From assembly GCA_015179025.1 (NCBI GenBank), contig WHUX01000064.1:62001-126000 (forward strand): 64,000 nucleotides of DNA, in the 5' to 3' direction. Both the position numbers and the translations under genes were made by a program. Shown in pieces: positions 55,069 through 64,000 of the stretch. The first letter of the stretch is position 1; every line of letters starts with the position of its first letter. The DNA is from Terfezia claveryi. Taxonomy: Eukaryota; Ascomycota; Pezizomycetes; Pezizales; Pezizaceae. Under the pieces are notes generated by a model that was given only the letters and a program-made list of their open reading frames with translations, ran no database searches and was not told where the DNA came from.

Positions 55069-55899
55069 CTAAAATCCCTGGTAGATGGTTGTCGCGATGT
55101 CTGACAGCTCAGCCGCTGTCAGAACGGTGTCTTGGGCGTTGGGATGCGCAGCGTCAAACAAAATATCATAAGGAATTGTGATTGTTGCCATTGGGGGTGT
55201 TACTGTCCCCAAGGCGTCGATATCGATCTCCCCCGTAGCTACCGGGATGTTAGGTGGAGCATTTCTGGTCCTGGGATTTGGGTTGGCTTGCATACCCCAT
55301 AATTCTATATGGAGTGAGTCTGGCTGGTGTGTGACGTGGATGATGATAACTAGTTTCACAGCCCCCTGGCTATGCACCAACCACCATCGCGCATCATGCC
55401 TGAGGTAGGCTATTCGCTCCAAATACACCACCTCAATTACCAAATTGGGCCAGTCTGACCACCTTCTCGTTGCACATTGAATGGCTTCATCTGCTTCCTT
55501 TGATCTTTTTCCTGGAACTCGATACCTAGTCCTGCCTACTCCTCTGATAGAATTTGCGGTGTGGCCAGGAATAGTGGCAACCTTTGCAATAATGTTGATA
55601 AAGAATTGAGAACTGGTTATGTCGTGAAAGGGGCTAGGTAATAGGCGAAGAATGCCGGAGGCCACTGCTTCCTCCCACATCAACCTTGTTGATTTTCGAA
55701 AGTCAAGCTTCTCCAAAGATTCATCGATCTTGGCTTCGGTTGCGGAGCTGATTACAACACGAATACTTTCATTTTCACCTGCTTTCCTTAAAAGTCTTAA
55801 CCTCTTACGGAGGTCATTGACAGTGATAAATTGAAGGTGATTTTGAGGAGGGATTTCGGCCGCTGCCTCGTTGAATAAAGAAATGCCAGCTTCATCCAT
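55069..55899 (-). CDS. Fungal PD-(D/E)XK-like (restriction-nuclease-fold) protein, 276 aa
   Basis: An intact single-exon frame from ATG at 55899. The N-terminal part is helical (QFITVNDLRKRLRLLRKAGE). The core reads RYRVPGKRSKEADEAI, RWSDWPNLVIEVVYLER (Glu156), LRHDARWWLVHSQGAVKLVI (Lys182). This W-P-x-L-V-x-E-V...L-R-x-D-A-x-W-W-L...G-x-V-K-x-V-I-I-I pattern is common in fungal lineage-expanded proteins with a nuclease-like fold. Asp137 could be the first acidic residue, but the usual K-R-P-D-G motif is altered, so activity is uncertain. The Pro/Asn-rich segment after residue 205 is probably disordered. It stands alone among transposon remnants, and such genes are often in multicopy, dispensable regions. 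Confidence 0.65.
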   Translation of the reverse strand: MDEAGISLFNEAAAEIPPQNHLQFITVNDLRKRLRLLRKAGENESIRVVISSATEAKIDESLEKLDFRKSTRLMWEEAVASGILRLLPSPFHDITSSQFFINIIAKVATIPGHTANSIRGVGRTRYRVPGKRSKEADEAIQCATRRWSDWPNLVIEVVYLERIAYLRHDARWWLVHSQGAVKLVIIIHVTHQPDSLHIELWGMQANPNPRTRNAPPNIPVATGEIDIDALGTVTPPMATITIPYDILFDAAHPNAQDTVLTAAELSDIATTIYQGF

Positions 55900-56607
55900 T
55901 GTTTCTGCATGCGCACGATTGCCTATGTAAACACCTATTAGCTAGTGTCAACCAGAAGTGTAAGGTGGTGCGAGACAGGTGTGAGGTGCAGTTCCAAAAC
56001 TGATTTCTGACTTATACTTCGAATACGCCGTTACGTCGGCCGTTGACGGTCCTGCGGTCGATGATGTGGCTGCTCGGCGTGACGTATGTTTTGAGATTTG
56101 CGTGTATAAACCAGCTAGCCTCGTTGCGAATGGGATATCGATGATTCTGTGTGTCTTGATGATCATACCACCAACTGAAAGAGATAGAGCAGAGGATCAC
56201 ACAGAGAGCCTTGAGAAACGTATCGTATATCTGGAGAATGAACGATGATGAGAAAAGCTATGAAGCAATGAAGAGCCTTATATACGAAAAGACCACAGCA
56301 GGATCTCCCTTTTTAAACATTTGCACCATGAGATGCGCGTCAGGAGGAGGTCTCTTACTAGAGGACTCTCCCGAAGTATAAGTCCCAACTAGTCTCATGC
56401 TTGTGATGTGAAGATTGTTCATTCTCTCAAACTACCTACGCTACATTCTCATACATATAACAAACGTACCAACGGAAGTGCCAAGGCTAGGGGCATGGTT
56501 GCATACCGCATATGGTTGCATACCGATAGGGCCACCCCACACATCCTCCCCCTAAGCCAACGACCGGGCAAGGCAAAGAAAAGGCCCCCGCGCAACACAA
56601 CAGAATC
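55900..56607. other. Upstream region of the nuclease-like gene, non-coding
   Basis: It would contain the promoter. Short overlapping frames on both strands at 55948-56248 are not recognised. Confidence 0.4.
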
Positions 56608-57290
56608 TGTTGGAATTTGGATAACCCGCTAGCCTATAGCAACCCACTAGCCTATAGCAACCCATAAGCCTATGTGAAGATATGGATGCTAGATATTTGT
56701 GGATATAGATGGATATGCATATGTATAGATAGATGGGTTATTATAGTATTGTTCTTGCTAGATTCAATATTTGTGTATATAATAAGGCCATGAATGCCAT
56801 AATGGATTAATATGGTCTTAGGGGTTCATGTGAATATATCTCTTCTCATATACTTATTTATTTACTTATTTCTCTAATTTTTATATAATAGCAATATATT
56901 ATAATTAATAAAGGTGTATATAATTCATTATGGCAGGTGATAACTCTATCTTTAAACCACTATATACTAGCAAGCATCTTAAAGATTAGAACAACTACTC
57001 TTTATAAGTAGTTGAAATCTCCTAACTCTTCTAACTTATAGGGCTAACTAGTATATCTACTAAAGCCAGTATATTTAAAACTACCAGAATAGTTGAGTGG
57101 CAAGTAAGTACAAATAAAGCTATTATTATACTTATTTACAATTGTAAGAAAGAGCTCTAGGCCTTTATAGCTGACTATAAAATAGTTAAAAAAGCTTAAT
57201 ATACTCTTAAAGCTTACTATAAAGAAAGAATACAAATATATCTATCAATACTTTTTTTAAATATTATTGCTCTCTAATTCAATAATAGGA
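56608..57290 (+). mobile_element. RIP-damaged second copy of the copia LTR plus Gag
   Basis: It begins TGTTGGAATTTGGATAACCC and aligns through the LTR and into gag with 51800-52500. The difference is nearly all C-to-T and G-to-A on the plus strand here: GGCAGGCGACGATTCTGTCT in the other copy reads GGCAGGTGATAACTCTATCT. The Gag frame is destroyed by TAG/TAA (for example AAAGATTAGAACAAC). The sequence is about 75% AT in the coding part. Confidence 0.75.
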
Positions 57291-57399
57291 GAATATCTTT
57301 TGAAAACTATATTATTATCAGGAAAAAAAATAGTTTGTCTCCCATGTCTCTAGAGACAGTATTGCCACTAGAGACAAACTACTACTTAGGGATGCCTGA

Positions 57400-57670
57400 A
57401 TTTTCTTCCTTCTGATTGGTCGAATAACACATCGCTGTGCATTGTCTTACCCTGAATTTCCATCTATATACACAAACGCTCCTAAGAATCAAGCAAGTCT
57501 TCACCCACATCGTTCACTACTGCCTGGTGCACTCTGCGCTCTATTGTCCACTATGCGTATTACCATCGCTATAGTAGGCATATTGCTACAGATCCGCTCT
57601 GCACTCGTGCACCCGTGCTCACGCACTCGCGCTACCTCGCTAGAACCACTTCCGCTGCCTAACTGTTTTC
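57400..57670 (+). repeat. LTR-like dispersed repeat, copy D (partial)
   Basis: It shares TGATTGGTCGAATAACACATC, TTACCCTGAATTTCCAT, ACGCTCC, CTCTATTGTCCACTATGCG, GATCCGCTCTGC and TTCCGCTGCCTAAC with 5640-5895, in the same order. The 5' blocks of copies A and B are missing. Confidence 0.6.
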
Positions 57671-58536
57671 TTCACCGTTACAGCTCCTCCGTTTCTCCAT
57701 GCCATAGTTCTCACCAAGTTCTGGATTCATGTGCTTCTGTTCCCATATGAAAACGAAATACCATGCGGCTTTACTCTCTTGCCTCTTTGGGTCACGTTTG
57801 TACTATGTGCGATGGATTTGGAACCTCCCCTCTATTCTGTCGGTTCGTTACTGCTCATTTCTTTTGCTCGATTGGTACCTTTCCCTGCTCTCTCCAGCCA
57901 AGATCCATAGGGAAACACCTCCCCACGACGTCTCATGATCATAATACCAACAAAAATAAACAAAGTAACAAAGTAAAAAAAATAAAGAAACAAAGTAACT
58001 ATCTCCTCAGCAAAGCAAACGGAAAAGCAGATATTCATCTACTATATCGTTAGTTGGATGATTTCAGCAAATAAGCTGGGAAATATAGAGAGATTAATAC
58101 CTCAAACTAATCAGACAAAGCTTACCTAAATCACGTTCCTTTGGGCGATACGGTATGCGCGACCTGAAAATGCTTCATAGTATTCCCCCCCAGTTATTCT
58201 TGTCCACGACAATAACATTTGGAGGCAAAACAATTGAACAGGAGTGATTTGGCATGCCCATGACAAGTAGATCATTATTCCACAGTTGCCTTCTTGATTT
58301 CCTTCTTGAGCTCTTCTGTGGTAAAATTAATGTTTGCAGGGATGGTGAGCTTCCGATGATGAACCTCGTTGCAATAAACAGTTCCGGATCTATCGAGGCA
58401 TAAGAGAGCATCTCCAGTCGTCGGACCTTTCCATGAACGATTTTCGGGAATTTTCATGCTTCTTTGCACATGTATATAAAAAAGAAGCCGCTCAAGTGCA
58501 AATCAAACAAAGGAACGAACGGACCTCTCATGTCTC
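57671..58536. other. Non-coding or unrecognised
   Basis: A minus frame at 58461-58275 reads TGDALLCLDRSGTVYCNEVH and ends KKEIKKATVE. It is weakly protein-like but has no recognised family. The rest is AT-rich. Confidence 0.3.
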
Positions 58537-59277
58537 TCATCTCTTCCAGTCGTATGCTGTAGTGCGGAAGAGTCTCCTGCCCATGAGGGCGATTTCCTCC
58601 GCCATGTAGATCACGAGTGACGATGCTAGCTTCCCGACCCTTCTGTCCTCCTGCACCAGCCAGCGAATGCCCAGAATTTGAGGTCTCTTGTTGTCCTCTT
58701 CGATCCAACGGCGCATCAGACCCGGCTTATATTTCGTTGGAGCCGCGTGAAACACCACAACTCGTGCTCGTGTTCATGTGGGAGGTGAATGTGGATCTTG
58801 GTCTGTTCGGAAAGGGCCCTTCAGAGGGTTCGGGGGCGTTATGGGCTTGTTCGGAAAATTCGGAGGTGGTGCCGCTGCTGCCGGCTCTTTGCCTTTGCCC
58901 TCTTCCCTTGATTTGACTGGTTTCTTGGCTGCTGCTGCGTAGGTGAGTGCTCCGTGTTGGTAGATACGCTATTGGTCTTGGTCGGATGGGCGGTCGGAGG
59001 TGCGGTCTGGGTGATAGAGTCTGAAACCGAAGAGGTCTGTGTCTGGGCACTTGTGTCTGTGGTTGAGGTCTGTGGGGTCTGTGGTGGTTATGTCTCTGCT
59101 GCTCGTAATTTCCCTTCTAGTGTCTCTAATTTCCACTCGAGCCTCCCGCATCTGTGGTATTCGAGAACTGACTTCTCGAACACTAGCTTTTTTTCCTCAT
59201 ACCATGGTTGCTCACTCTGCGCTTCTGCTCCCTCTCGCGTGATACACTTCGTGACCGAGGGGGGGGTTGAATTTTAG
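58537..59277 (-). mobile_element. LINE ORF1 (Gag-like) fragment
   Basis: On minus, a charged N-terminal stretch (ARVEIRDTRREITSSRDITT near 59140) is followed, with shifts, by AAAAKKPVKSREEGKGKEP (near 58930) and then ARVVVFHAAPTKYKPGLMRR, IRWLVQEDRRVGKLASSLVI near 58760-58600. This matches the layout of ORF1 of fungal Tad1-like LINEs: a basic linker, then a W-L...GK-x-x-S-S-V-V-I domain. The CCHC knuckles that normally follow are absent, as the sequence changes after 58537. Confidence 0.5.
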
Positions 59278-59389
59278 GTCGTTGTGATCCTTGTGACGCC
59301 GACGACGTAGTAGTACCATTCTTGCCACGTCGGCGTAGGGATGGACTCGGTGTTTGGGAAGGGATGAAGCACCATTAATTGACTACTTA

Positions 59390-60321
59390 TCCGGCAGTAT
59401 ATCGTGACCGTCAAGTGGCGGTTGGTGCATAGCCTCTATCCATTTATCCTTATCCAACGATCTCATAGCTTCGGTATATGATGAAGGTCCAGTAGCTATA
59501 TTGTCTTGACCTTCCTCCTTACCATGCTTAGTCCAGCATATATCATCGAACCTTTTTGGTGGATTGCGATTTCTCTTGGAGAGTTGTTGCGACCGAAAAT
59601 CGATATCCTGATTGCTAAGACTTGGTGCTTTAGCTTTAGCTTTAGGCTACATGGTAGGAGGATTTGTTGTGGATGTAGGATTTGGAGGGGTAACAGGACG
59701 CGAACTCTCTCTGAAGAGTTGCTCGTTTACTAAGTCATCTTCGAGTTCTGTAATTCATGTTGTGTCAGGTTGAGGCTGAGCGTGAAGTTCTGTAGATGTA
59801 CTCTGCTGAGATAGAGCAGGTGGAGCGGAGGTTTCAAATGATCCAGGCATTCTCGAAGCAGGTGGTGTAGATGGGTGAATAGGTATTAATTCTTGTGCTA
59901 AAGTATGAGGAGGATTTGAAGATAATGAGATATCTGGTGGTAGATAAAATTCGAGCGAGGTTGTGTCATCTGACGGAATAAACTTAACCTGCCTCTAAGT
60001 ATCTATTTTCCTAAGGGATGGAATATATACTCGGAACATATGAGTAGTCCCGGTATATCCAACAGATTTTCCTTCCAAAGCTCTTGGTGAGAGTTTAGAT
60101 CCAGCTCCTCTTTTCTCAACAGGGATATGGACTAATACTGGTGAACCAAAGGAACGAAGATGCTTTATAGTGGGTTTGGCTTTGTTGAGAATCTCAAAGG
60201 GAGTCTTGCCTTTAAGAGTAGAATGGGGAAGTCGATTCCGGACATAGACTGCCCAGCATTCCGCCCATAAAAATTTGGGGAAATCAGAATTATAATATCT
60301 TTTCTCTACATCTTGTTGCAA
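59390..60321 (-). mobile_element. Ty1/copia polyprotein fragment: integrase C-terminal part to start of reverse transcriptase
   Basis: From 60321 the minus frame reads DFPKFLWAECWAVYVRNRLP, KGKTPFEILNKAKPTIKHLR and FGSPVLVHIPVEKRG, the end of the copia integrase core. It continues in shifted frames through a Pro/Ser-rich linker (59990-59770) and RNRNPPKRFDDICWTKHGKE to SSYTEAMRSLDKDKWIEAMH near 59470-59415, which is the start of the copia reverse transcriptase. It stops there; RT and RNase H are gone. Frameshifts and a TAG in the linker show it is dead. Confidence 0.8.
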
Positions 60322-60627
60322 AATTGATTTTTATACTAGAAAAAATCCAGGCTATTCCTCACTTATAAAATCCAGGTCAGGTGCAAAGCGGTACTTTCTT
60401 AATAACAGGTACTGTTTTATATGCAGATTGCTAAGCTACTCCAAGTTCTTGATTTTAAACCAAAATGAAGCAGGTTCTACCTAGAATTATACAACAGGTA
60501 GATGGTATTTTACAGCGTTGTGGGAGATCAAATGGCACAATGCTACAACAAACCTCATACTTTTGCAGTTTGATATTGCTAAACCCAATAACCTTTACCC
60601 AACTACTGACCTTACGGGCTTAGAGTT
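60322..60627. other. Unassigned sequence between copia fragment and TIR element
   Basis: About 300 bp of AT-rich sequence not recognised as copia on either strand. Its last 8 bases TTAGAGTT (60620-60627) are one side of the target duplication of the next element. Confidence 0.4.
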
Positions 60628-61142
60628 CACCTGTGGCATGCAGGGGTCACATAAGCTAAGAATGAGGGGATCGTTACGAATCCCCTATTCTTAGCTTATC
60701 TGCACCCCAGGGGATCCCCCCACCACAAATTTTCTAGCTAAGCTTGGCGTCAACCGTAGTCACTTTTGAAAAAAATAGCAAAGAACAATGGGGTTTGTGT
60801 ACGTTTCTTACATATGTGCATATATGTATGCATACCAGCTCATACTGAATTTCCCACCACTATACTATTATAGATACATCATTGAGACTTCTCGAATTCG
60901 CATCTTTGGTGAAGATGGAAGATAGAATCTGATAAGATTCTGCCTGTGATAAAGTCACGTGTGCCATCTTAAGCTATCGCATCTAGCGTCTTAAGCGCCG
61001 ATTTAAGATGCTATCCATCCAGCCTCTGTAACGAGACTAGCCTCTGTCCTACCCTAAACCTGTGTGGGCTTGGCATTGTGCGGGCTTGGCATTGTGTCGC
61101 AGCTTAACGGTGAAATAAAGTCTAAAAAAAACTAAAATGAAA

Positions 61143-61228
61143 AATGAAAGGATGAATCGAACCTCTGACCTGCCAATTATAATAAACTTGAACTAAAAAC
61201 CCAATCCACTACACCATAAACAAGTAAT
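61143..61228 (-). other. tRNA-like segment with A and B box
   Basis: On minus, TGGTGTAGTGG (61216-61206) fits the tRNA A box and GGTTCGATTCA (61163-61153) fits the B box at tRNA spacing. The acceptor and T stems do not pair well, so it is a tRNA relic or SINE head rather than a working tRNA gene. It lies inside the TIR element. Confidence 0.4.
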
Positions 61229-61700
61229 AATAATAATACTTAACTAAGTAATATAATCTACAAGATATAAACTTAATATAAGCATTATATATTCAATTAT
61301 TATCAATCATAGTAGGTTGCGGGGGGTTTGTGCCAACCAGACTAGTCTAGCATAGTCTCGATCAGACCCTCGTAGAGTTTAGCAGCAATATAGTCTCATC
61401 TACATAGAATATAGGTGCTGTTATTACAAGTTGAGTTTATATTCCGGTTATCTATAAGTCTTGTTGAATAGACTCGGACCCTACTACTAATATTTTATTT
61501 GACTTTTGATCTAGGAACCCCGATGTATGGGAATACAATATGAAATAGATAGCCGTTTGTAATTTGTTTATATCTCACATATCACATCACATCGATTATC
61601 TACTTCAATATTATAATTTAAGTAATCCTCCTGTTTTCCCAATCTAGTAATTTTATTTAGTGTATGCCAAGCTTACTACAAGTAACAAGCTAGCACAATG

Positions 61701-61760
61701 CCAAGCCCGCTCAGTGCCAAGCCCGCTCAGTGCCAAGCCCGCTCAGTGCCAAGCCCGCAC
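61701..61760. repeat. 16-bp tandem repeat
   Basis: About four copies of GCTCAGTGCCAAGCCC in tandem. The left arm of the element (about 61067-61100) carries the reverse form GGGCTTGGCATTGTGC twice. Confidence 0.85.
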
Positions 61761-61784
61761 AGGTTTAGGGTAAGACAGAGGCTA

Positions 61785-61980
61785 GAGGCTGGATGGATAG
61801 CGTCTTAAATCAGCCAGCTTAAGACGCCGCAGAGGCTGGATGCGATAGCGTCTTAAATCGGCCAGCTTAAGACGCTGCAGAGGCTGGATGCGATAGCGTC
61901 TTAAATCGGCCAGCTTAAGACGCTGCAGAGGCTGGATGCGATAGCGTCTTAAATCGGCCAGCTTAAGACGCTGCAGAGGC
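61785..61980. repeat. 48-bp tandem repeat, four units
   Basis: GAGGCTGGAT starts at 61785, 61832, 61880, 61928 and 61976, giving periods of 47-48 bp. Each unit contains GCGTCTTAAAT and AGCTTAAGACGC, which are inverted repeats, so each unit can fold into its own hairpin. The left arm has only about one diverged unit (near 60975-61020). Confidence 0.9.
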
Positions 61981-62570
61981 TGGATCTTATCAGATTCTAT
62001 TCTCTATCTTCACTAAAGATGCGAGATTTCGAGAAGTCTCTGATGTATCTATAATAGTATAGTGGTGGGAAATTCAGTATGAGCTGGTATGAATACATAT
62101 ATGCACATATGTAAGAAACGTACACAAACCCCATTGTTCTTTGCTATATTTTTCAAAAGCGAACTACGGTTGACGCCAAGCTTAGCTAGAAAATTTGCGG
62201 TGGGGGGATCCCCTGGGGTGCAGATAAGCTAAGAATAGGGGATTCGCAACGATCCCCTCATTCTTAGCTTATGTGACCCCTGCATGCCACAGGTGTTAGA
62301 GTTTGATATTTTAGATACTCCAACTGCTCGGTAAACCACAGTTCACCAGGCATCTATAACTACCGGTATTGCGAAAACTTCTACTCTAATTGTTGTTGCG
62401 GATACTTTAAGAATAATCTGAATTGCTTAATTTATTAACATATGAAAGATCAACAGATCATGACTATATTGCTCTAGCTGAACCAAATTTGAATGTTAGA
62501 GGGGGGTCTAATCGACTGGGAAATCAATGAATCTGTTGCAGTCGCTGGGAAATTATCAATTCTTTTTTTT

Positions 62571-63900
62571 CTAGTAAATCAGTACTTTATCAATACACAA
62601 AATTGAGTAATTATTTAAATTGCCCGCGGCCGGCACAGTGGGTATGCCGCCCGTGGGCGGCACATGAGCACCAAGCGAAGCCTGCAGGATAGTAGTTGTG
62701 ATATCCTGTTCGAGTTTTACCTCCAGCGTTCCATCTTGGCCTATGAGATAGTAGTCATTTAGCGAGTCAAGTTTGCGCCAGGAAATCGAGTTTGCATTAT
62801 TCCAGTCGGGGGTATATAACATATCATCAAGAACAAATTTTTTTTTTTTTTTTTTTTTTTTTTAAATACTTGTTACTCCTATGCGGCCCCGTCAGGGGGG
62901 CCATGAGGAGCCACCCGGAAACCCGGGTGGATCCAGGAGTGAGGCAAGTTAATCTGCCAGACCTGCGCGAGATAAATACACACATAACTAATACGGGACG
63001 GGGCCCCATGCTGTCATTAACGGACGAGCCGATTACCCGAGGGTCCTGACTGTGCCTCGGCCGAGGACTGAACTCGTGAAACTCATGGGAAATAAATGAA
63101 ACTCGTGAAAAGATGAAGACCGAACAAAGAATGAAACTAAAAACTTGTGAAAAATGAGTAATTAGGTGAGCTCGTGATAGATTGCCTTGAAGAAGGCCTC
63201 CGTTGCCTCGTAGGACTCCTATCCCTCCTTTCTCCAATCCGCCTTGTCTAGTTCCTCCCAGCTCCTCCTTTCCCCTAGCAAATCTGTTCTAATGCGTCCG
63301 AATCGAGGGCACTCGAAGGCGATATGATCTCCTGTCTGCGTTGGGGCTCCGCATTCGCATTCCTTGGAGGATCAAGAACAAAGGGGACTTCGAGACCAGC
63401 AATAACCATGGACAACCTAACTGATCCAGCATAGAGACTCCTTAGAGTGCGTCCTCCACCAACTTCAATATCCAGTATGCGTGAGACTAAGTTGGTGATG
63501 CAGGATATGTCAGCTGTAAATGCTCCTAAAGGTGAAGTTGTTGAGCCCACAGTTGAAGCCGCCCCAGTTCCCCAGGTCATTGTCGAAGAGCAAGGATGGG
63601 TTAAGCGACAATTTACTTATTGCTAGCGCAGGTTTAGCTGGTGCAACACTTATAGGTATGTTTTCTTATTTCGATAATAAGCCGTCACATTAATAATAAA
63701 TCCCAGGAGGCGGCATCTCGGTGACAAAAAATGACAAGACCGAGGGCGTGCCAATGGCACGTACTGTCACTAGTGAATCATCCAAATCGGTACATGACAA
63801 ACCTCTTTCATTTAATGGAGATCATATGGTGTGAAGCGCCGGTATCAAGAATCCATACCTGATTTAAGTCTGTATCGTGACCTAAGTAAGCAGAACCTGT
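62571..63900 (-). mobile_element. Ty1/copia polyprotein fragment: aspartic protease region, split by a LINE
   Basis: On minus, QVWILDTGASHHM (Asp codon at 63846-63844) is the active site of a copia protease. Further on, RTLRSLYAGSVRLSMVIAGL EVPFVLD runs to 63383 and resumes after the inserted LINE as DMLYTPDWNNANSISWRKLD (62822) and DYYLIGQDGTLEVKLEQDIT. This is the protease C-terminal part leading to the pre-integrase domain. A stop (TGA) and shifts after the active site show decay. It may be the upstream half of the same element as 59390-60321, interrupted by the TIR element. Confidence 0.75.
62838..63370 (-). mobile_element. 5'-truncated LINE insertion (533 bp) with 12-bp target duplication
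   Basis: Flanked by ATCAAGAACAAA at 62826-62837 and 63371-63382. On minus it begins inside ORF2 with CECGAPTQTGDHIAFECPRF (a CxC...H...C knuckle found at the end of Tad1-type LINE ORF2), then RRSWEELDKADWRKEG. A 3' UTR with the stem CCCGGGTTTCCGGGT follows, and an A-tail at 62838-62863. Insertion into the copia protease splits one frame, which reads on across the target duplication. Confidence 0.85.
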
Positions 63901-63927
63901 CTGGACAACAAAAGAAGCAGAGATATT

Positions 63928-64000
63928 TTTTTTTTTAAAAATATTCGTTACTCCTATACGGTCCCAGTAAGGGGAGCATGAGGAAGAAGGAGAGAGAGTG
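63928..64000 (-). mobile_element. LINE 3' tail, cut by window end
   Basis: A run of T followed by AAAAATATTCGTTACTCCTA and CGGTCCCAGTAAGGGG matches the LINE tails at 51096 and 62838. It is inserted just upstream of the copia protease active site; its other end lies beyond the window. Confidence 0.6.

Larger units (their letters stand above)
60628..62295. mobile_element. Non-autonomous TIR transposon, 1668 bp, with 8-bp target duplication
   Basis: The left end CACCTGTGGCATGCAGGGGT and the right end (its reverse complement) begin inverted repeats that stay near-identical for about 330 bp and continue more loosely for ~450 bp. The element is flanked by perfect 8-bp TTAGAGTT (60620-60627 and 62296-62303), the size made by hAT and a few other superfamilies. 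Each arm contains a further hairpin of GCTAAGAATGAGGGGAT / ATCCCCTATTCTTAGC type next to the end. The centre (61120-61640) has no transposase. The right arm carries two tandem arrays and the centre a tRNA-like segment and one TAGTCTGGTTGGCAC motif. Confidence 0.85.

Noticed and set aside
61143..61228. Functional tRNA gene
   Set aside because: A and B boxes fit, but the acceptor and T stems do not pair.
61785..61980. CRISPR-like array
   Set aside because: Repeats are directly adjacent with no unique spacers, and the context is a eukaryotic transposon.

Overview
The window looks like a repeat-rich, gene-poor stretch of a filamentous ascomycete (Pezizomycotina). Coding genes have short GT-AG introns (56-126 nt), there is a degraded copy of the mitochondrial ubiquinone gene COQ7, and transposon copies carry C-to-T / G-to-A damage of the kind made by repeat-induced point mutation (RIP). 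Species cannot be named from the sequence alone.

Layout: 1-546 is the 3' end of an Asn-rich protein gene. 2-18 kb is mostly decayed DNA: a pogo/Fot-like MITE, an integrase remnant, the COQ7 pseudogene, two copies of a ~700-bp TIR element, and LTR-like repeats. 18.3-20.8 kb holds an intact four-exon gene (783 aa) with SAM-like, P-loop NTPase and restriction-nuclease-like domains, the architecture of Crinkler-RHS (CR) effectors. 25-49 kb holds a group of very large, mostly intron-poor genes: a frameshifted ~1130-aa gene A and an intact 1408-aa gene B, both on minus; a propeller-lectin-like gene on minus; and, divergently on plus, a five-exon gene whose exons join in frame to 2400 aa, with an N-terminal ComEC-like metallo-beta-lactamase domain and a C-terminal DUF6603-like region. 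Genes A and B resemble uncharacterised bacterial proteins, so this group is the best candidate for a transferred and undescribed system. 50-64 kb is nested transposon debris (Ty1/copia, LINE, a 1668-bp TIR element with 8-bp target duplication) around one intact nuclease-like gene at 55 kb.

The most unusual non-coding signal is a family of tiny insertions scattered over the window. Each starts at TAGTCTGGTTG (or ends at CAACCAGACTA), is 9-38 nt long, and in about a dozen cases is flanked by perfect or near-perfect 9-bp direct repeats. One copy has inverted ends on both sides, and one lies in a repeat whose sister copy in this window has the empty site. They look like micro-transposons or excision footprints of an element that makes 9-bp target duplications.

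How the genes might work together: the 25-49 kb group could act as one unit (a lectin for binding, an MBL hydrolase, giant scaffold-like proteins), but this is inference from proximity only. All exon joins were worked out by hand from splice motifs and reading-frame continuity.
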